A stretch of 64,000 nucleotides of DNA from Paraspadella gotoi (Eukaryota > Chaetognatha): NCBI GenBank assembly GCA_051294375.1, contig CM119269.1, forward strand, positions 9,608,782 to 9,672,781, in the 5' to 3' direction. Position numbers and translations under genes: made by a program. Shown here one piece after another: positions 33,177 to 45,409 of the stretch. The notes under the pieces were generated by a model. The model worked only from the letters and a program-made list of their open reading frames with translations, made no database searches and was not told the origin of the DNA. Position 1 is the stretch's first letter; every line of letters starts with the position of its first letter.

Positions 33177-33264
33177 TCAAATCTTGACGGGGGCGTCGAC
33201 GTCGCTTCCGTCGGCAACGATCGTTTCCCCGGCGAAGGAAGACTCCACTACGACTTCACTGAAG
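33177..33264 (-). CDS. mGluR: Candidate C-terminal exon of mGluR (copy 2)
   Basis: Identical in sequence to 27,827-27,914. In this clean copy it lies about 4.9 kb downstream, on the minus strand, of the intact TM7 exon at 38,116-38,341, a plausible intron length here. Confidence 0.4.
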
Positions 33265-33849
33265 CTGAAATTTATAAATTAGTTGACGAATTAAATTTAC
33301 TTATTCGATTTAATTAATTAAATATTAAATGAATTGAATAAATTATCTCTCTCTCTCCTTCCTGATTCCAGCCTCCTTCGTGAGGGCCACTCTTCTATCG
33401 ACAATTTCCAGAAATGCTTGGTCTTTTTCGGTCAATATGACCTGAAGTGACCGAGAGGAGATAGGTTCACCGTGCCTCTCTATGTGCATCACCTCTATAC
33501 TGTCCCTTAGTTAATCATTAATTATTAATGTTAATGTGCCGATAAACTATAATTACCTTTACATCAGCTTCTTAATTAACTTAATGACCCCAATTTGGTC
33601 TAGCATGGAGCAGGTAAATCTCCCTCCTTTTCCGTTTTACCAACTTTTATTTCTAACTGACAAACTGTGAACAAATAACTAAAAAAAAGTATAGGAGCAC
33701 CGTTTTGTCTTGACAGTTTTCGTGAAAAAAAACAGAACTTGTTCTAAATTTCGTAACAAGGAAGTTCCGTTACAAGGAGATGTCAACCTCAAAAACTATG
33801 AATAAGAATGAGATCCAAAAAGTTTTTTTTTCGCCCGAGTACTCGGGGC

Positions 33850-34087
33850 AACTCGTGTGGTCGTCTTATTATGCCCCTCTCTAGTGAGCACAAGACAAAA
33901 ATGAAGATCACTGAAAATTAATAGAGATGACAGCATTTTTCATAATTGACAGTGATTTTTTTCTAGTACGCAGCAGTACTTCGCCGCAATCGGTGCGTTA
34001 ACTTTTCATTTGACTAACTTCTTCAATGTTGTTCAGTCGTTGCGTATCATGCTTTGTTCTCTTGTCTATATTGAGCTATGAATATTT
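33850..34087. repeat. Insertion of about 230 bp relative to other copies
   Basis: Copies at about 28,530-28,560 and (inverted) 52,200-52,260 read straight through this point; here about 230 unrelated bases intervene. Target duplication and inverted ends are not obvious, so the element type is unknown. Confidence 0.5.
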
Positions 34088-34685
34088 CTCCCTACTGTCC
34101 ATCGCTTTTCCCACCTAACATTAAAAAGGCTCATAACTCATAAATTAATATCATCGACTAAGTTCATACTTGGGAGGAAAGTAAGATACCACATGTGATC
34201 ACATGACCTATATTTCAATTAATTTTTATTGTGAATATGTTTAATTTTTGTCAGAACAATTTTACTATTTTGCATAATATTTGGTTTGTAGTTGAAACTT
34301 TACAAATAAGTCTTGAACCAAGTCAAGAGATCACTCGCAATACACGTTAAATACACGTTAAATACACGTTAAAGGAAAGTCACCTCGGCGCAACACATTA
34401 AAAGGACCTTTCTTGTTTTCTCGATTTTCTTTTTACTTCTCCCTCTTCTCCATGGTGATCTATGGTGCCTCGCGCCATTTTTTTCTCCGTGAAAGAGTCG
34501 AAGTCTTACAAGCAACCCCATTTGTGAAAACGATCACGGGTCACTGTTTTGATTTTCTCGTCTCTCTTCCATTTGAATATCGTTGGCTTCCTTCTCTGCT
34601 AACCTTTCTGCGCTTACAGCTTCGTTTCGAACAATTTGCCGGTCACGTAGTTTATTGGCATCTGAAACTCGAAAATTCTGATCAC

Positions 34686-34805
<120 letters not shown>

Positions 34806-34939
34806 TTCTTTCTCTCTCTCTCTCATGTTTTTACAATGAAGCACGGTCTACAACCACGTTGCCTACAGAATCACTCTGGCTTTTTCCTCATATTTTTTTC
34901 CTACTATTTAAAGATAATTTATTCGATCTCTATGTGCAT

Positions 34940-35552
34940 TAAGGCGTAGTAAAATTTCTAAATTTAACTTTAATTAAAATTCTAAAAGTGAGGAACGAAC
35001 AACATTATATTAATGAACATTTATGTAATCAAAAAATTTATAATAAATTTTACAATTTACGCAGTAGGCCATATTTATACTAGTACTAAACCAATAAATG
35101 TTGAAATTTCAAAACAGTTTTTTCTAAGATTTTTTTGCAGATTTGGATTCGTCGTAAAAAGTTGGTAAAAAGAAATATAACTCTTTTTTGAAAAATTCCT
35201 TCATTAAGTGGGTCAAAAATTAGAAAAAGCTATATTTTAAGCTGAAAATTCACTTTTTATATATTAAATATAGTTTTTTTTAATTTTTAGCCCACTTAAT
35301 GAAAGAATTTTTAAAAATGATTTATATTTTCTTTTATCAACTTTTAACGAGGAATTCAAATCTGCAATCAAATTAAGAAAAGCTTATTTTGAAATTTTTC
35401 AATTTTATAAGGATAGTACTATATATAAATATAGCCTACTGCGAAAATTAAAAAACATAAAATTAATTTTTTTTACAAATTAATGTTCACTGATGGTATG
35501 TTGTTCATAATTGACTTTTAGAATTCTCGTATGTAACTTTCACTACGCCTTA
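34940..35552. mobile_element. Full-length foldback MITE with 8-bp target duplication (hAT-like)
   Basis: Perfect 11-bp terminal inverted repeats (TAAGGCGTAGT and its complement) are flanked by a perfect 8-bp direct repeat ATGTGCAT (34,932-34,939 and 35,553-35,560). Similarity between the arms continues far inwards: ATTCTAAAAGT, GAACAACAT, TGAACATT, GCAGTAGGC and TATTTATA appear in both, and the centre still folds (CCTTCATTAAGTGGG against CCCACTTAATGAAAG). The whole 613 bp is thus one long hairpin. No coding capacity. Eight-base duplications are typical of hAT transposases. The corresponding site lacks the element at 39,519-39,526 and in the inverted copy near 51,365. Confidence 0.85.
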
Positions 35553-35560
35553 ATGTGCAT

Positions 35561-38115
35561 CTGTAGCAGATTATAGTTAATTCGAAGATAATTTCCACAC
35601 TTTGTTCCCTCCCGCAATAGCGGCCACATCCTTAAAAATCCACAGTCCACACTTTCGCCCACACAACCAACCTCATCCGCTTAAGCGGTTCGCTTTCCAA
35701 ATCTTTGTCGTCGAAAATCATCGTCGTGTTGTTCATCTGTTTTCCCGACGTCGAGTTTCTGTGCGTAGGGGGCGTGTTCGTCTCCTCTGGCGGATGGAGG
35801 CGAAACAAAAAAAGGAGAACAAAAGGGAAATTGGAGGAAATGGAAAGGAGGATAGGAGGAAAGAGAAGAGAGAAAAAAAGAAAAGGAAATACAGTTAAAG
35901 AGAGATCGTGAAAGGAAAATGGGAAAAATTAAAAATAAATTAATATACATTTAGACTTAAACTACTAGTGAAAGTCTAGTGTGGATCGCTACGGTAAATT
36001 TTTTTCAAAATTCTTGCGAATTTAATTTATTATTACAATCATTTTTTAATCTTTGACATTTTTTTATAATTTTAGACGAAAAAAATTGTTAAATGACTAA
36101 TGAGATAAATCAGAGATTTTGTGATTCTGTGATCGAAAGAATTGATTTAATGATTTGTGAAAGACCGATTTGATTAAAAATGATCTTCTGTAAGATTCAA
36201 GTTAAATCTAACTCTGTGAAATTTTTTGAGATTCACGTCTCACGACTCACAACCGAACAATCTCAAGCCTTACCAGCTCTTTAGTTTCGTTTCGCTGGCT
36301 TCTAAAAAACCAAAGAAAATTTATTTTCTTAATTACTAACATTGATAATGTTTATAATACTAGCTATAAAATCTTGGAATACTAGTTACTACATCAGTGC
36401 ACAGTGCTGTTGATATGTTTGAAATCGCTATATTTCTAAATGGATATATTTTTACTTTTAAGTTTTAAATGATACATATGTACAGTGTTTTCCCAAATAG
36501 TACTGTCCGTTAAGAAAACTTACTGCTCCTCATACCAGATCGAAAAACTTGAATTGCATTATTATAAATAAGCGCAAAAGTATGGACCATTTTATATAGT
36601 TACCTAAATTTTAAGAAATGAACAAATCAAATTCCTGTAGTTATTACATAAATAAATTAGCAAATTTTAGATTATATAATTTTTTAATATTTAATGAAAT
36701 ATTTTTTAAATTATAATTAAATAATATTTTTAAATCGTTTCTTGAGAATTTCGGAACAGTAAGAAACAACAGTCCTATTTTTTAGCTACAGAGCTTTTTA
36801 TAATGCAGTATTCATTCTTTTTCAAAAAAATAATTTACTTACATTGGTTCGTATTTTTTTAAATTGATTTAAATAAATTAATAATAATTTTATTGAATAA
36901 AGACAACCATTTTGTTCTGGGCTTAATGATTCAATCGCTCACAACTTGAAATAATGGAATTTAAAATATTATTAATTAGTAATAAATTTTTTTATTAATT
37001 GTTTTGTTTTATGTATGCATGCATTTTATTAAGTACTTATTTTAAACAAATTTAAAAATTTTAATAATTTATCATTCATTAAAATATTTAATATGTAATT
37101 CTTTAAAAATAAAATTTATTTAAAATATATCAATAATAATCTAAAAATAAAAAATGTAAAAACTAGAATCTAAATTGAATATTTTGGCAAAGAAATATTG
37201 ATAAAAATTAAATTCGAAAACAACGTATCATAAATGGTAAAACTTATCTTTGACATCATTGTCTCAGAAATTAAGATTTAGCAACACAACGCGATATCTA
37301 AAGTTAATGGTCAGTACCATTGAGCACACTGTACTTTTTTGAAAGTGGTTGAGGCCTAATTTATTTGTGGAAGTAGCTAAAGAAAATATCGTATTTTTTT
37401 GTTATGAATGAATAATGGAAAAAAAAATGAAAATAACTTTTATATATAAATTTAAAAAGGATTACTCTTTATTCTACATTAGTGTATTTTTAATACTACA
37501 ATAATTTACACTTTTGTTTCTTTAATCTTCCACTTTTACCTTCCTTCGTTTCAAATAGTCGATCTCCATCCGCTGATTTGACAAAAAAAGTTTTAAACTT
37601 TAACTTTATTCAGTTTTATTATCAATACATTTATATTGGTTAAGTACAATTTTATACATATTGTTTGAAAGCAAATCATCGAGAAACTTGTTATTTTCCT
37701 ACGAAAATATATTTTAAAAAGAAACATGTTTCATACAGTTTTTTTAACATAAAGAAAATAATATTTTAATTACCGAAAAAACTGACTTTTAGATGATTAC
37801 TTTAAAATGACAGCAATTTTATTTAAAACGGCTTTATGACTTAATAAGCTAACTAAATAAGTAGCTAATAATTAAAATACCCAGATAAAAGATAAAATAA
37901 CGGTTTAAAAAATTAAAAAAAACACTTTCCTAAATAAATTTCTTCATAAAAGTTTTAAAAAAATTCGTTTTCCAACCACCAAACTCTAAATAATATTATT
38001 TCTTTTTCAGTCACCTTAAACGTTTTAAACTGTCCAACACCCTGCCCACTCCATTAGATAAACCAAACCCCCTTCCCCTTCCTAACCCCCCCCTCCCTCC
38101 CCGCAACTAACTCAC
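35561..38115. other. No gene recognised: mGluR intron (or 3' flank), AT-rich
   Basis: Spacer between the candidate tail exons and the TM7 exon on minus. 35,800-35,900 is purine-rich. The rest is very AT-rich without open frames. It is repeated, with small changes, at 39,560-43,330 and inverted at 47,768-51,330. Confidence 0.6.
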
Positions 38116-38341
38116 CTCGCCCGCTCTGCCCGCCCTCCGAATACCGGACACGATAGTCCCCTTGCCCGGCGACGCTGAACCGCCCCGCCGCGACGCCCGC
38201 CGCTCCGGCCACGCCCACGTTGAGGCGACGGACGTTCTTCTCCGGTTGAAAGAGAACGACGTAGACTTTGGGGCCGAAGAGACAGAAGAGGGCGACGGAG
38301 GCCGAGAGGCTGATGGAGACGCAGAGGGTAGTTTGTTGGAT
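38116..38341 (-). CDS. mGluR: Metabotropic glutamate receptor, TM7 exon (intact copy)
   Basis: mGluRs are class C GPCRs that sense glutamate through a large extracellular domain and signal through G proteins. On minus, after TTACATTACAG, the exon reads [20 protein letters not shown], then [22 protein letters not shown]7 followed by the class C PKxY-hallmark and the FQPEKNV start of the cytoplasmic tail. The tail continues Gly/Ala-rich ([20 protein letters not shown]) to GQSGR at a GTGAGT donor, phase 1. It joins in phase 0 after the TM5-6 exon. 226 bp with no breaks; the copies at 43,331 and 47,546 are degraded. Confidence 0.92.
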
Positions 38342-38631
38342 CTGTAATGTAAGAGATTCATTGGTACAATATTTAATTCAAAGATCTCATTTGCATGTTA
38401 TAGTGATTTATTTCAAGTCTCATCGGTTTACGTTCTGTTTTTATTATTAGGCCTATTTCTAGATATTACGATGCTTTTTCATATTGTTTAGTAGTTTAAT
38501 AGATTCGTACATGATTTGCGACATTTTGATAGAATAATTAGGACATTGAGGACTATTGTAATTTTGTGAAAAGAGAGAATGAATGCTCACTTTCGACCAC
38601 GATTAAGTAGCAAAAGTGAAAGTTTAGCAAA
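38342..38631 (-). other. mGluR: mGluR intron, partial
   Basis: Intron sequence upstream of the TM7 exon, cut by a 100-N gap. Its continuation is probably represented by 43,856-45,400. Confidence 0.6.
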
Positions 38632-38731
38632 NNNNNNNNNNNNNNNNNNNNNNNNNNNNNNNNNNNNNNNNNNNNNNNNNNNNNNNNNNNNNNNNNNNNN
38701 NNNNNNNNNNNNNNNNNNNNNNNNNNNNNNN
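38632..38731. other. Assembly gap (100 N)
   Basis: Exactly 100 undetermined bases, a common placeholder for a gap of unknown size. Sequence after it returns to a point equivalent to 34,152. Confidence 1.
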
Positions 38732-39270
38732 CATCGACTAAGTTCATACTTGGGAGGAAAGTAAGATACCACATGTGATCACATGACCTATATTTCAATT
38801 AATTTTTATTGTGAATATGTTTAATTTTTGTCAGAACAATTTTACTATTTTGCATAATATTTGGTTGTTGTAGTTGAAACTTTACAAATAAGTCTTGAAC
38901 CAAGTCAAGAGATCACTCGGCAATACACGTTAAATACACGTTAAATACACGTTAAAGGAAAGTCACCTCGGCGCAACACATTAAAAGGACCTTTCTTGTT
39001 TTCTCGATTTTCTTTTTACTTCTCCCTCGTCTCCATGGTGATCTATGGTGCCTCGCGCCATTTTTTTCTCCGTGAAAGAGTCGAAGTCTTACAAGCAACC
39101 CCATTTGTGAAAACGATCACGGGTCACTGTTTTGATTTTCTCGTCTCTCTTCCATTTGAATATCGTTGGCTTCCTTCTCTGCTAACCTTTCTGCGCTTAC
39201 AGCTTCGTTTTCGAACAATTTGCCGGTCACGTAGTTTATTGGCATCTGAAACTCGAAAATTCTGACTCAC

Positions 39271-39391
<121 letters not shown>

Positions 39392-40099
39392 GTTCTTTCT
39401 CTCTCTCTCTCATGTTTTTACAATGAAGCACGGTCTACAACCACGTTGCCTACAGAATCACTCTGGCTTTTTCCTCATATTTTTTTCCTACTATTTAAAG
39501 ATAATTTATTCGATCTGTATGTACATCCACTCTGTGTTCATGAAGTTTAAATTGGTTATTCGTGAGGAGACTGTTCGGTGCGAAACGTGTTTCTGTTCAC
39601 ATTTTCGGGAAGATAATTCTCACCTTGTGTTTCCCACTCCGCAGCAATAGCGGCCCATCCGTTGAAACTCCACAGTCACACTTTCGCCCACACTCGAACA
39701 GTCTCGTTCAGTCGAATGCTTTCTACTGACACTGGCTTAACGTCGCTTTCCACAAATCTTTGGTCCGTCGAACAATCATCGTCGTGTTGTTCATAGCTGG
39801 GTTTTCCCGACTGCGAGTTTCAGTCTATGCAGTGCGTAGGGGGCGTGTTTCGTCTCCTCGGGCGGATGGAGGCGAAAAAAAAAAAAGGAGAACACAAGGG
39901 AAAATTGGAAGAATGGAAAGAGAGAAGAGGAAGAGAGAAGAAAAAAGAAAGGAAAAACAGTTTAAAGAGAGATCGTGAAAGGAAAATGGTGGAAAATTTT
40001 TTCCAAAAATTAAAATTAATATATGCATTTAAGCTTCGATTGGAGAGTATTGACTTGTGTATAAACTATCAATTTCCGTTTGCGTTTTTGAAATTTACC

Positions 40100-40853
40100 G
40101 AGAAAATAACAATTTAACTGTTTTTTTAACGAAACGAATTGTATTTATTGGTAAGACATGTTTCGTAGGCGCATTTCCAGGGATCCACTACCAGGTCCGC
40201 GAAAGTCAGCACAGTCTGACCACAGCTTGTCATCTTCCTTTACTTCCCCTAGCCCAGGACAAGCCATGACCGAGCCTATCGCAAACCGTCCCAACTTTGC
40301 CAACTCCGGGGGGGGCGCAGCTGCAATTTGAGCTCTTTCTCCTCCTAACTTTAATTTTCACTAACTCTGTTACTTACCTTCCCTACATCACTCTATTCTT
40401 CTATTTCAATTTCAACATTCTTTAACATCATTAATTTTATTTTACAATGTTATACTTATAGTTTAACTATTAAGTTTGTTACTTGTATTTCTCGCTATCA
40501 TTGTTATAGCATTAACAAAAATGTAAAGGATTTTCTCTTGAAAATACGAACCTGTCTCCTCTATCTCTCTCTCTCTCATTGATCAATATCCACCCCACTT
40601 CTTCCCCTGCTCTACCTTCACCTGTTCCTCAATATCTGGACACTGTCCTTTGCTCAATTCTTTGTTGAAACTCCCTCTTTTTCTGTCTCTCTCTCTTTCT
40701 CTCTCTCTCTCTAACAGCTAAATGTTAAAGAGTAAAAAATTAAGGATTGTACATAACTGATGAAGAACGGTCTAAACGTCAAGGAGTCGACACACATGCT
40801 TTACCAAATAATAACAATTCGTTGATAAAAACAGTTAAATTGTTTTTTTCTCC
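40100..40853. mobile_element. MITE-like insertion with about 65-bp inverted ends, left arm
   Basis: Left end GAGAAAATAACAATTTAACT...GGTAAGACATGTTTCG and right end (complement) GAGAAAAAAACAATTTAACT...GGTAAAGCATGTGTG are inverted repeats of about 60-65 bp. The interior is noncoding and contains CT-rich arrays (40,562-40,580, 40,686-40,713). The element plus some flank (about 40,035-40,868) is absent at the equivalent site near 35,942-35,955, while the inverted arm has it (50,200-50,905). An ACATTTA repeat borders the larger polymorphic segment. Superfamily uncertain. Confidence 0.65.
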
Positions 40854-41588
40854 CTAAACAATTTAAAACTTAAACTACTAGTGAAAGTCTATGTGTGATC
40901 GCCTGACGGCCGCTCGGAAAATTTCGGTAAATTTTTTTCAAAATTATTGCGAATTTAATTTATTATTACAATCCTTTTTTAATCTTTGACATTTTTTTAT
41001 AATTTTAGACGAAAAAAAATTGTTAAATTAAATGACTATGTGAGATAAATCAGAGATTTTGTGATTCTGTGATCGAAAGAATTGATTTAATGATCTGTGA
41101 AAGACCGATTTGATTAAAAATGATCCTTCTGTAAAATTCAAGTTAAATCTAACTCGTGAAATTTTTGAGATTCACGTCTAGACCATCGACTAACAACCGT
41201 CACAACTTCAAGCCTTACCAGCTCCTTAGTTTCGTTTCGCTGGCTTCAAAAAAACCAAGAAAATTTATTTTCTTAATTACTAACATTGATAATGTTTATA
41301 ATACTAGCTATAAAATCTTGGAATACTAGTTACTAACATTCAGTGCACAGTGCTGTTGATATGTTTGAAATCGCTATATTTCTAATGGAATATATTTTTA
41401 ACTTTTAATGATATAACAAAATGTACAGTGTTTCCCAATAGTACTGTCCGTTAAGAAACTTTACTGCTCCCATACCAGATCGAAAAACTTGAATTCATTA
41501 TTATAAATAAGCGCACAAAAGTATGGACCATTTTCATAAGTACCTAAATTTAAGAAATGAACAAATCAATTCCTGTAGTTATTACATA

Positions 41589-41840
41589 GCTCTTTTCATG
41601 ACAATTGAAACATCTTTGTGAATATATTGTCCACTCTCTTGATAGGGATAGCAGGTACTCTCTGGGAGTGAATAACGGGACTGTAGAGAGTCTTGATTGA
41701 AAGCTTGCGGACCTGCTATGCTCATTATCTATGTAAGAGTGATGGAGGCCTTAAACACCAAAGCCTGTCCAAAGTTCATGGGCAAGATAGCTTATTTATT
41801 AAATGAATGGAACTAATTTTTATATTGGTTGTACCAATTT
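41589..41840 (+). mobile_element. Dispersed repeat family, full-length 252-bp copy with empty site
   Basis: Flanked by CATA on both sides (41,585-41,588 and 41,841-41,844); the allele at 36,647-36,650 has CATA once and no insert. Contains GAGGCCTTAAACACCAAAGC, CTGTCCAAAGTTC, GGGCAAGATAGCTTATTTAT and TATTGGTTGTACCAATTTCA. Related copies occur at 5,128-5,230 and, reversed, at 44,550-44,740 and 57,302-57,465. No coding frame, poly(A) tail or clear inverted ends; class unknown. Confidence 0.65.
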
Positions 41841-43330
41841 CATAAATAAATTAGCAAAAAAATTTAGATTATATAATTTTTAAATTTTAATAATATTTTT
41901 AATTATTATAAATATATTTTAAATCGTTTCTGAGATTTGGACAGTAAGGATACACGTCCTATTTTTTAGCTACAGAGCTTTTTATATACAGTATTCATTC
42001 TTTTCAAAAGTATTTATTTACATTGGTTCGTATTTTTTTTATAAATTGATTTAATAATTAATAATAGATTTATTGAATGAATAGAGCAACCATTTGTTCT
42101 GCTTAATGTTCAATCGCTCACAAACTGAATATATGCGAATTTAAATTATTAAATGTAATTAGTAATAATTTTTATGTAATTGTTTTGGTTTTAATGTATG
42201 CATGCATTTTTATTAATGTACTTATTTTAAACAAATTTAAAATTTTAATAATTTACATTCATTAAAATATTTAATATGTAATTTTTTAAATAAAATTTAT
42301 TTTAAAATATTAATAATAATCTAAAAATAAAAAAATGTAAAAACTAGAATCTAAATTGAATATTTTGCAAAGAAATATTGATAAAAATTAAATTCGAAAC
42401 ACAGTATCATAAATGGTAAAACTTATCTTTGACATCATTGTCTCAGAAATAAGATTTAGCAACACAACGCGATATCTAAAAGTTAATGGTCAGTACCATT
42501 GTACACTGTACTTTTTTGAAAAAGTGGTTGAGGCTAATTTATTGTGGAAGTAGCTAAAGAAAATATCGTATTTTTTTGTTCATGAAATGGAATATGGAAA
42601 AAGAAAATGAAAATAACTTTTATATATAATTTAAAAGGATTTCTCTTATTCTACATTAGTGTATTTTTACTACTACAATAATTTACACTTTTTTCTTAAT
42701 CTTCCACTTTTACCTTCCTTCGTTTCAATCAGTCGAATCTCCTCCGCTGATTTGACAAAAAAAAGTTTTAACTTTAACTTTATTCAGTTTTATTATCAAA
42801 TACATTTATATTGGTTAAGTACACATTTTATACATATTGTTTGAAAACAAATCATACGAGAAACTTTGTTATTTTCACTACGAAATATATTTTAAAAAGA
42901 AACATGTTTCATACAGTTTTTTTAACATAAAGAAAATAATATTTTAATTACCGAAAAAACTGACTTTAGAATGATTACTTTAAAATGACAGCAATTTTAT
43001 TTAAAACGGCTTTATGACTTAATAAGCTACTAAATAAGTAGCTAAATAATTAAAATACCCAGATAAAAGATAAAATAACGGTTGTTCTCAAAGAGATTTG
43101 AAAAACACTTTCCTAAAATAAATTTTCTTCATAAAGAAATTTTTAAAAAAATTCGTTTTCCGAACGCACCAACGAAAAAAAAGGATTATATCTCTAATTC
43201 CTAAACTCTAAAATAATTTATTTCTTTTCAGTCCCTTTAAACGTTTTAACTGTCCAGAACCCTGTCCACTCCATTAGATAAAACCAAACGCCCTTCCCTT
43301 CCTACGCCCCTCCCCCCGCAACTAACTCAC

Positions 43331-43557
43331 CTCGCCCGCTCTGCCGCCCTCCGAATACCGGACACGATAGTCCCTTGCCGGCGACGGCTGACCGCCCCGC
43401 GCGACGCCCGCCGCTCCGGCCAACAGGAGCCCACGTTTGAGGCGGCGGACGGTTCTTCTCGCGGTTGAAAGAGAACGACGTAGACTTTGGGCCGAAGAGC
43501 AGAAGAGGGCGACGGAGGCCGAGAGGCTGATGGAGAGCAGAGGGTAGTTTGTTGGAT
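43331..43557 (-). pseudogene. mGluR: Degraded mGluR TM7 exon, left palindrome arm
   Basis: Same exon as 38,116-38,341 with splice sites kept, but several one-base gains and losses (227 bp instead of 226) break the frame. The positions of change are mostly in homopolymers, as in raw long-read sequence. Confidence 0.8.
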
Positions 43558-43910
43558 CTGTATGTAAGACTTAAGACATGTAAGACATATTTATTCAAAG
43601 ATCTCATTTGCATGTTATAGTGATTTATTTTCAAGTCTCATCGTTTACGTGCTGTTTTATTATTAGGCCTAATTTCTAGATATTTACGAATGTTTTCATA
43701 TGTTTAATATTTAATAGATTCGTACATGAGATTTTGGCGACATTTTGATAGAATAATTAGGACATTGAGGACTAATTGTAATTCTTTGTGAAAAAGCCGA
43801 GAATGAATGCTACACTTTTTCGACCACGATTAAGTAAAAAGTGAAAGTTTTAGCAAATAGATACCAGTTATTGTATTGTGTAATTTTTGCCTCCTCTTTT
43901 CGTTGTTGAA

Positions 43911-44033
43911 TAACATAGCAGATTCGGAAAACGAAAGTTTTATTATTTTACGTATAACAATTCCAATTACTTTTAAAAGAATCGTTTGTAAAAAATACTA
44001 GAAACTTTCGTTTTCGAATCTGCTAGTTATGTT
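43911..44033. mobile_element. Small foldback element
   Basis: GCAGATTCGAAAACGAAAGT (with one error here) and its complement ACTTTCGTTTTCGAATCTGC enclose about 60 bases, giving a near-perfect hairpin of about 25 bp per arm. A cleaner version is at 47,105-47,215 in the inverted arm. Likely a very short MITE within the mGluR intron. Confidence 0.55.
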
Positions 44034-44229
44034 TTAACATTGTGTTAATATAGTTTTTGTTATTAATAAAAAAAATAGAGTACAATTTTCATTGGAGTTC
44101 GAGTTTAGTTCCCTGCGAAAAAAAGGGCACTTTAAGTAAAATAAATGTCTATCAATATCCATATTTGACTATTCCCCCGTTTTTTATGAAGACTCAAACA
44201 AAAGGAGGGAGCTTTTTGGCTTCTTTCAC

Positions 44230-44549
44230 ACAAGAGAGCAGCTCAGCCTCAAAACAACAACAATACCGATAACAACAACAACGAACACAAGACTTTTCTA
44301 TCTAGCGAGGACGCAAACAACATGAGCGCTGGGGATTTTTTTTCGCGAAATATAAGAAACGGAAGCAGACGACGAGGACAAACGACCGAAAGGAGCAACA
44401 CGACAAGACAATAACGACAACGACTTGGACAATGACTGAAACTACTAACAGCAAAGAGAAGGACAATGACGAATACCAAAACAGCAACCCACAAACAAAA
44501 CGACGCAGAAAAAAACTGCAGCGAAAAAAAGGAGATCAAGTTAAATAAC
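44230..44549. repeat. Low-complexity ACAACGACA-rich sequence
   Basis: Imperfect repeats of ACAACGACAA type, continued at 44,820-44,910; counterparts at 46,250-46,330 and 46,625-46,880 (inverted) and 55,770-55,860. No plausible protein in any frame. Confidence 0.6.
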
Positions 44550-44740
44550 TGGTAGACAGTGGAGAGTCTTAATAGAAAACTTTGGTCGCTTATTGAAAAT
44601 GGTACAAAAAATATTAAAAATCATCTATTGATTCAATAATAAGCTATCTTGCCCTGACTTTGGACACTGGAACAAGTGGACACTGGACAGGCTATTTGAC
44701 TATAGTGGATTAAGGCCTCATTCTCATCTTACAATACATA
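44550..44740 (-). repeat. Dispersed repeat family member, reverse orientation
   Basis: Reading on minus: AATGAGGCCTTAATCCACTA, GACTTTGG complement, then GGGCAAGATAGCTTATTATT and a TTTTTGTACCATTTTC end, in the same order as the element at 41,589-41,840. Its mirror lies at 46,412-46,600 and a relative at 57,302-57,465. Confidence 0.6.
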
Positions 44741-45409
44741 TAAACGTCCTAAAGTCAGGGAATCATTTAAATTGAATAAATAGATCATTTTTTCTCTTAT
44801 CTGTCTAATCATACAACGTAGACGCTAACACATACAACGAGAAGAAACAAATAGTGGACAACGAAGACACGACAGCAACAACACGAACGACGACTAATGG
44901 AAACAATGCCTTTGCCGACAAGGAAGTACTTAAAACCCTCTAAGACCAATGAAGGCCGAGCTCGTTTTTAGCGAAGGATGCGTATGAGGGAATGATTCTA
45001 ATTGAAAAAAGTTATTGGTCGTCAGTCTTTTTAATATGTTAGTATTTTTATAAAAAAATTATAAATTTTTTTAACTTTACTTTTTAAGAAAACTAAATGA
45101 TGTTTTTTGAAAATTTAAATTAAAACAAAAAAATCCAATTTTTTCAATATTTAATTTTTCAAAAATTTTTAAAGGAGGAATTTAAAACTAAGGCGACTTA
45201 AAATATTAAACTATTTTCTAAAAGTTTTACTGCGAGATAAATGCTTTTTCTTGTCGCGCGTTCGGCTTCAGGGATTTCACAATGGAGTGTCATAAAGCAG
45301 ATTGTCTCTGTTACTTGTGTCCTAAACGATTTATGGTCGAATATATGTTATATCACACACTTTCTAAATAAAAAATCTTAAAGCCGAATAGGGATCGAGC
45401 CTGTTTTGA

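Larger units (their letters stand above)
29012..34520 (+). repeat. Tandem block, copy 2
   Basis: Second copy of 23,670-28,986, then continuing without a gap into the spacer that leads to the mGluR TM7 exon. It is therefore probably the more complete representation of the locus. Differences from copy 1 include about 40 extra bases at 30,008-30,050 and about 230 extra bases at 33,850-34,087. Confidence 0.85.
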
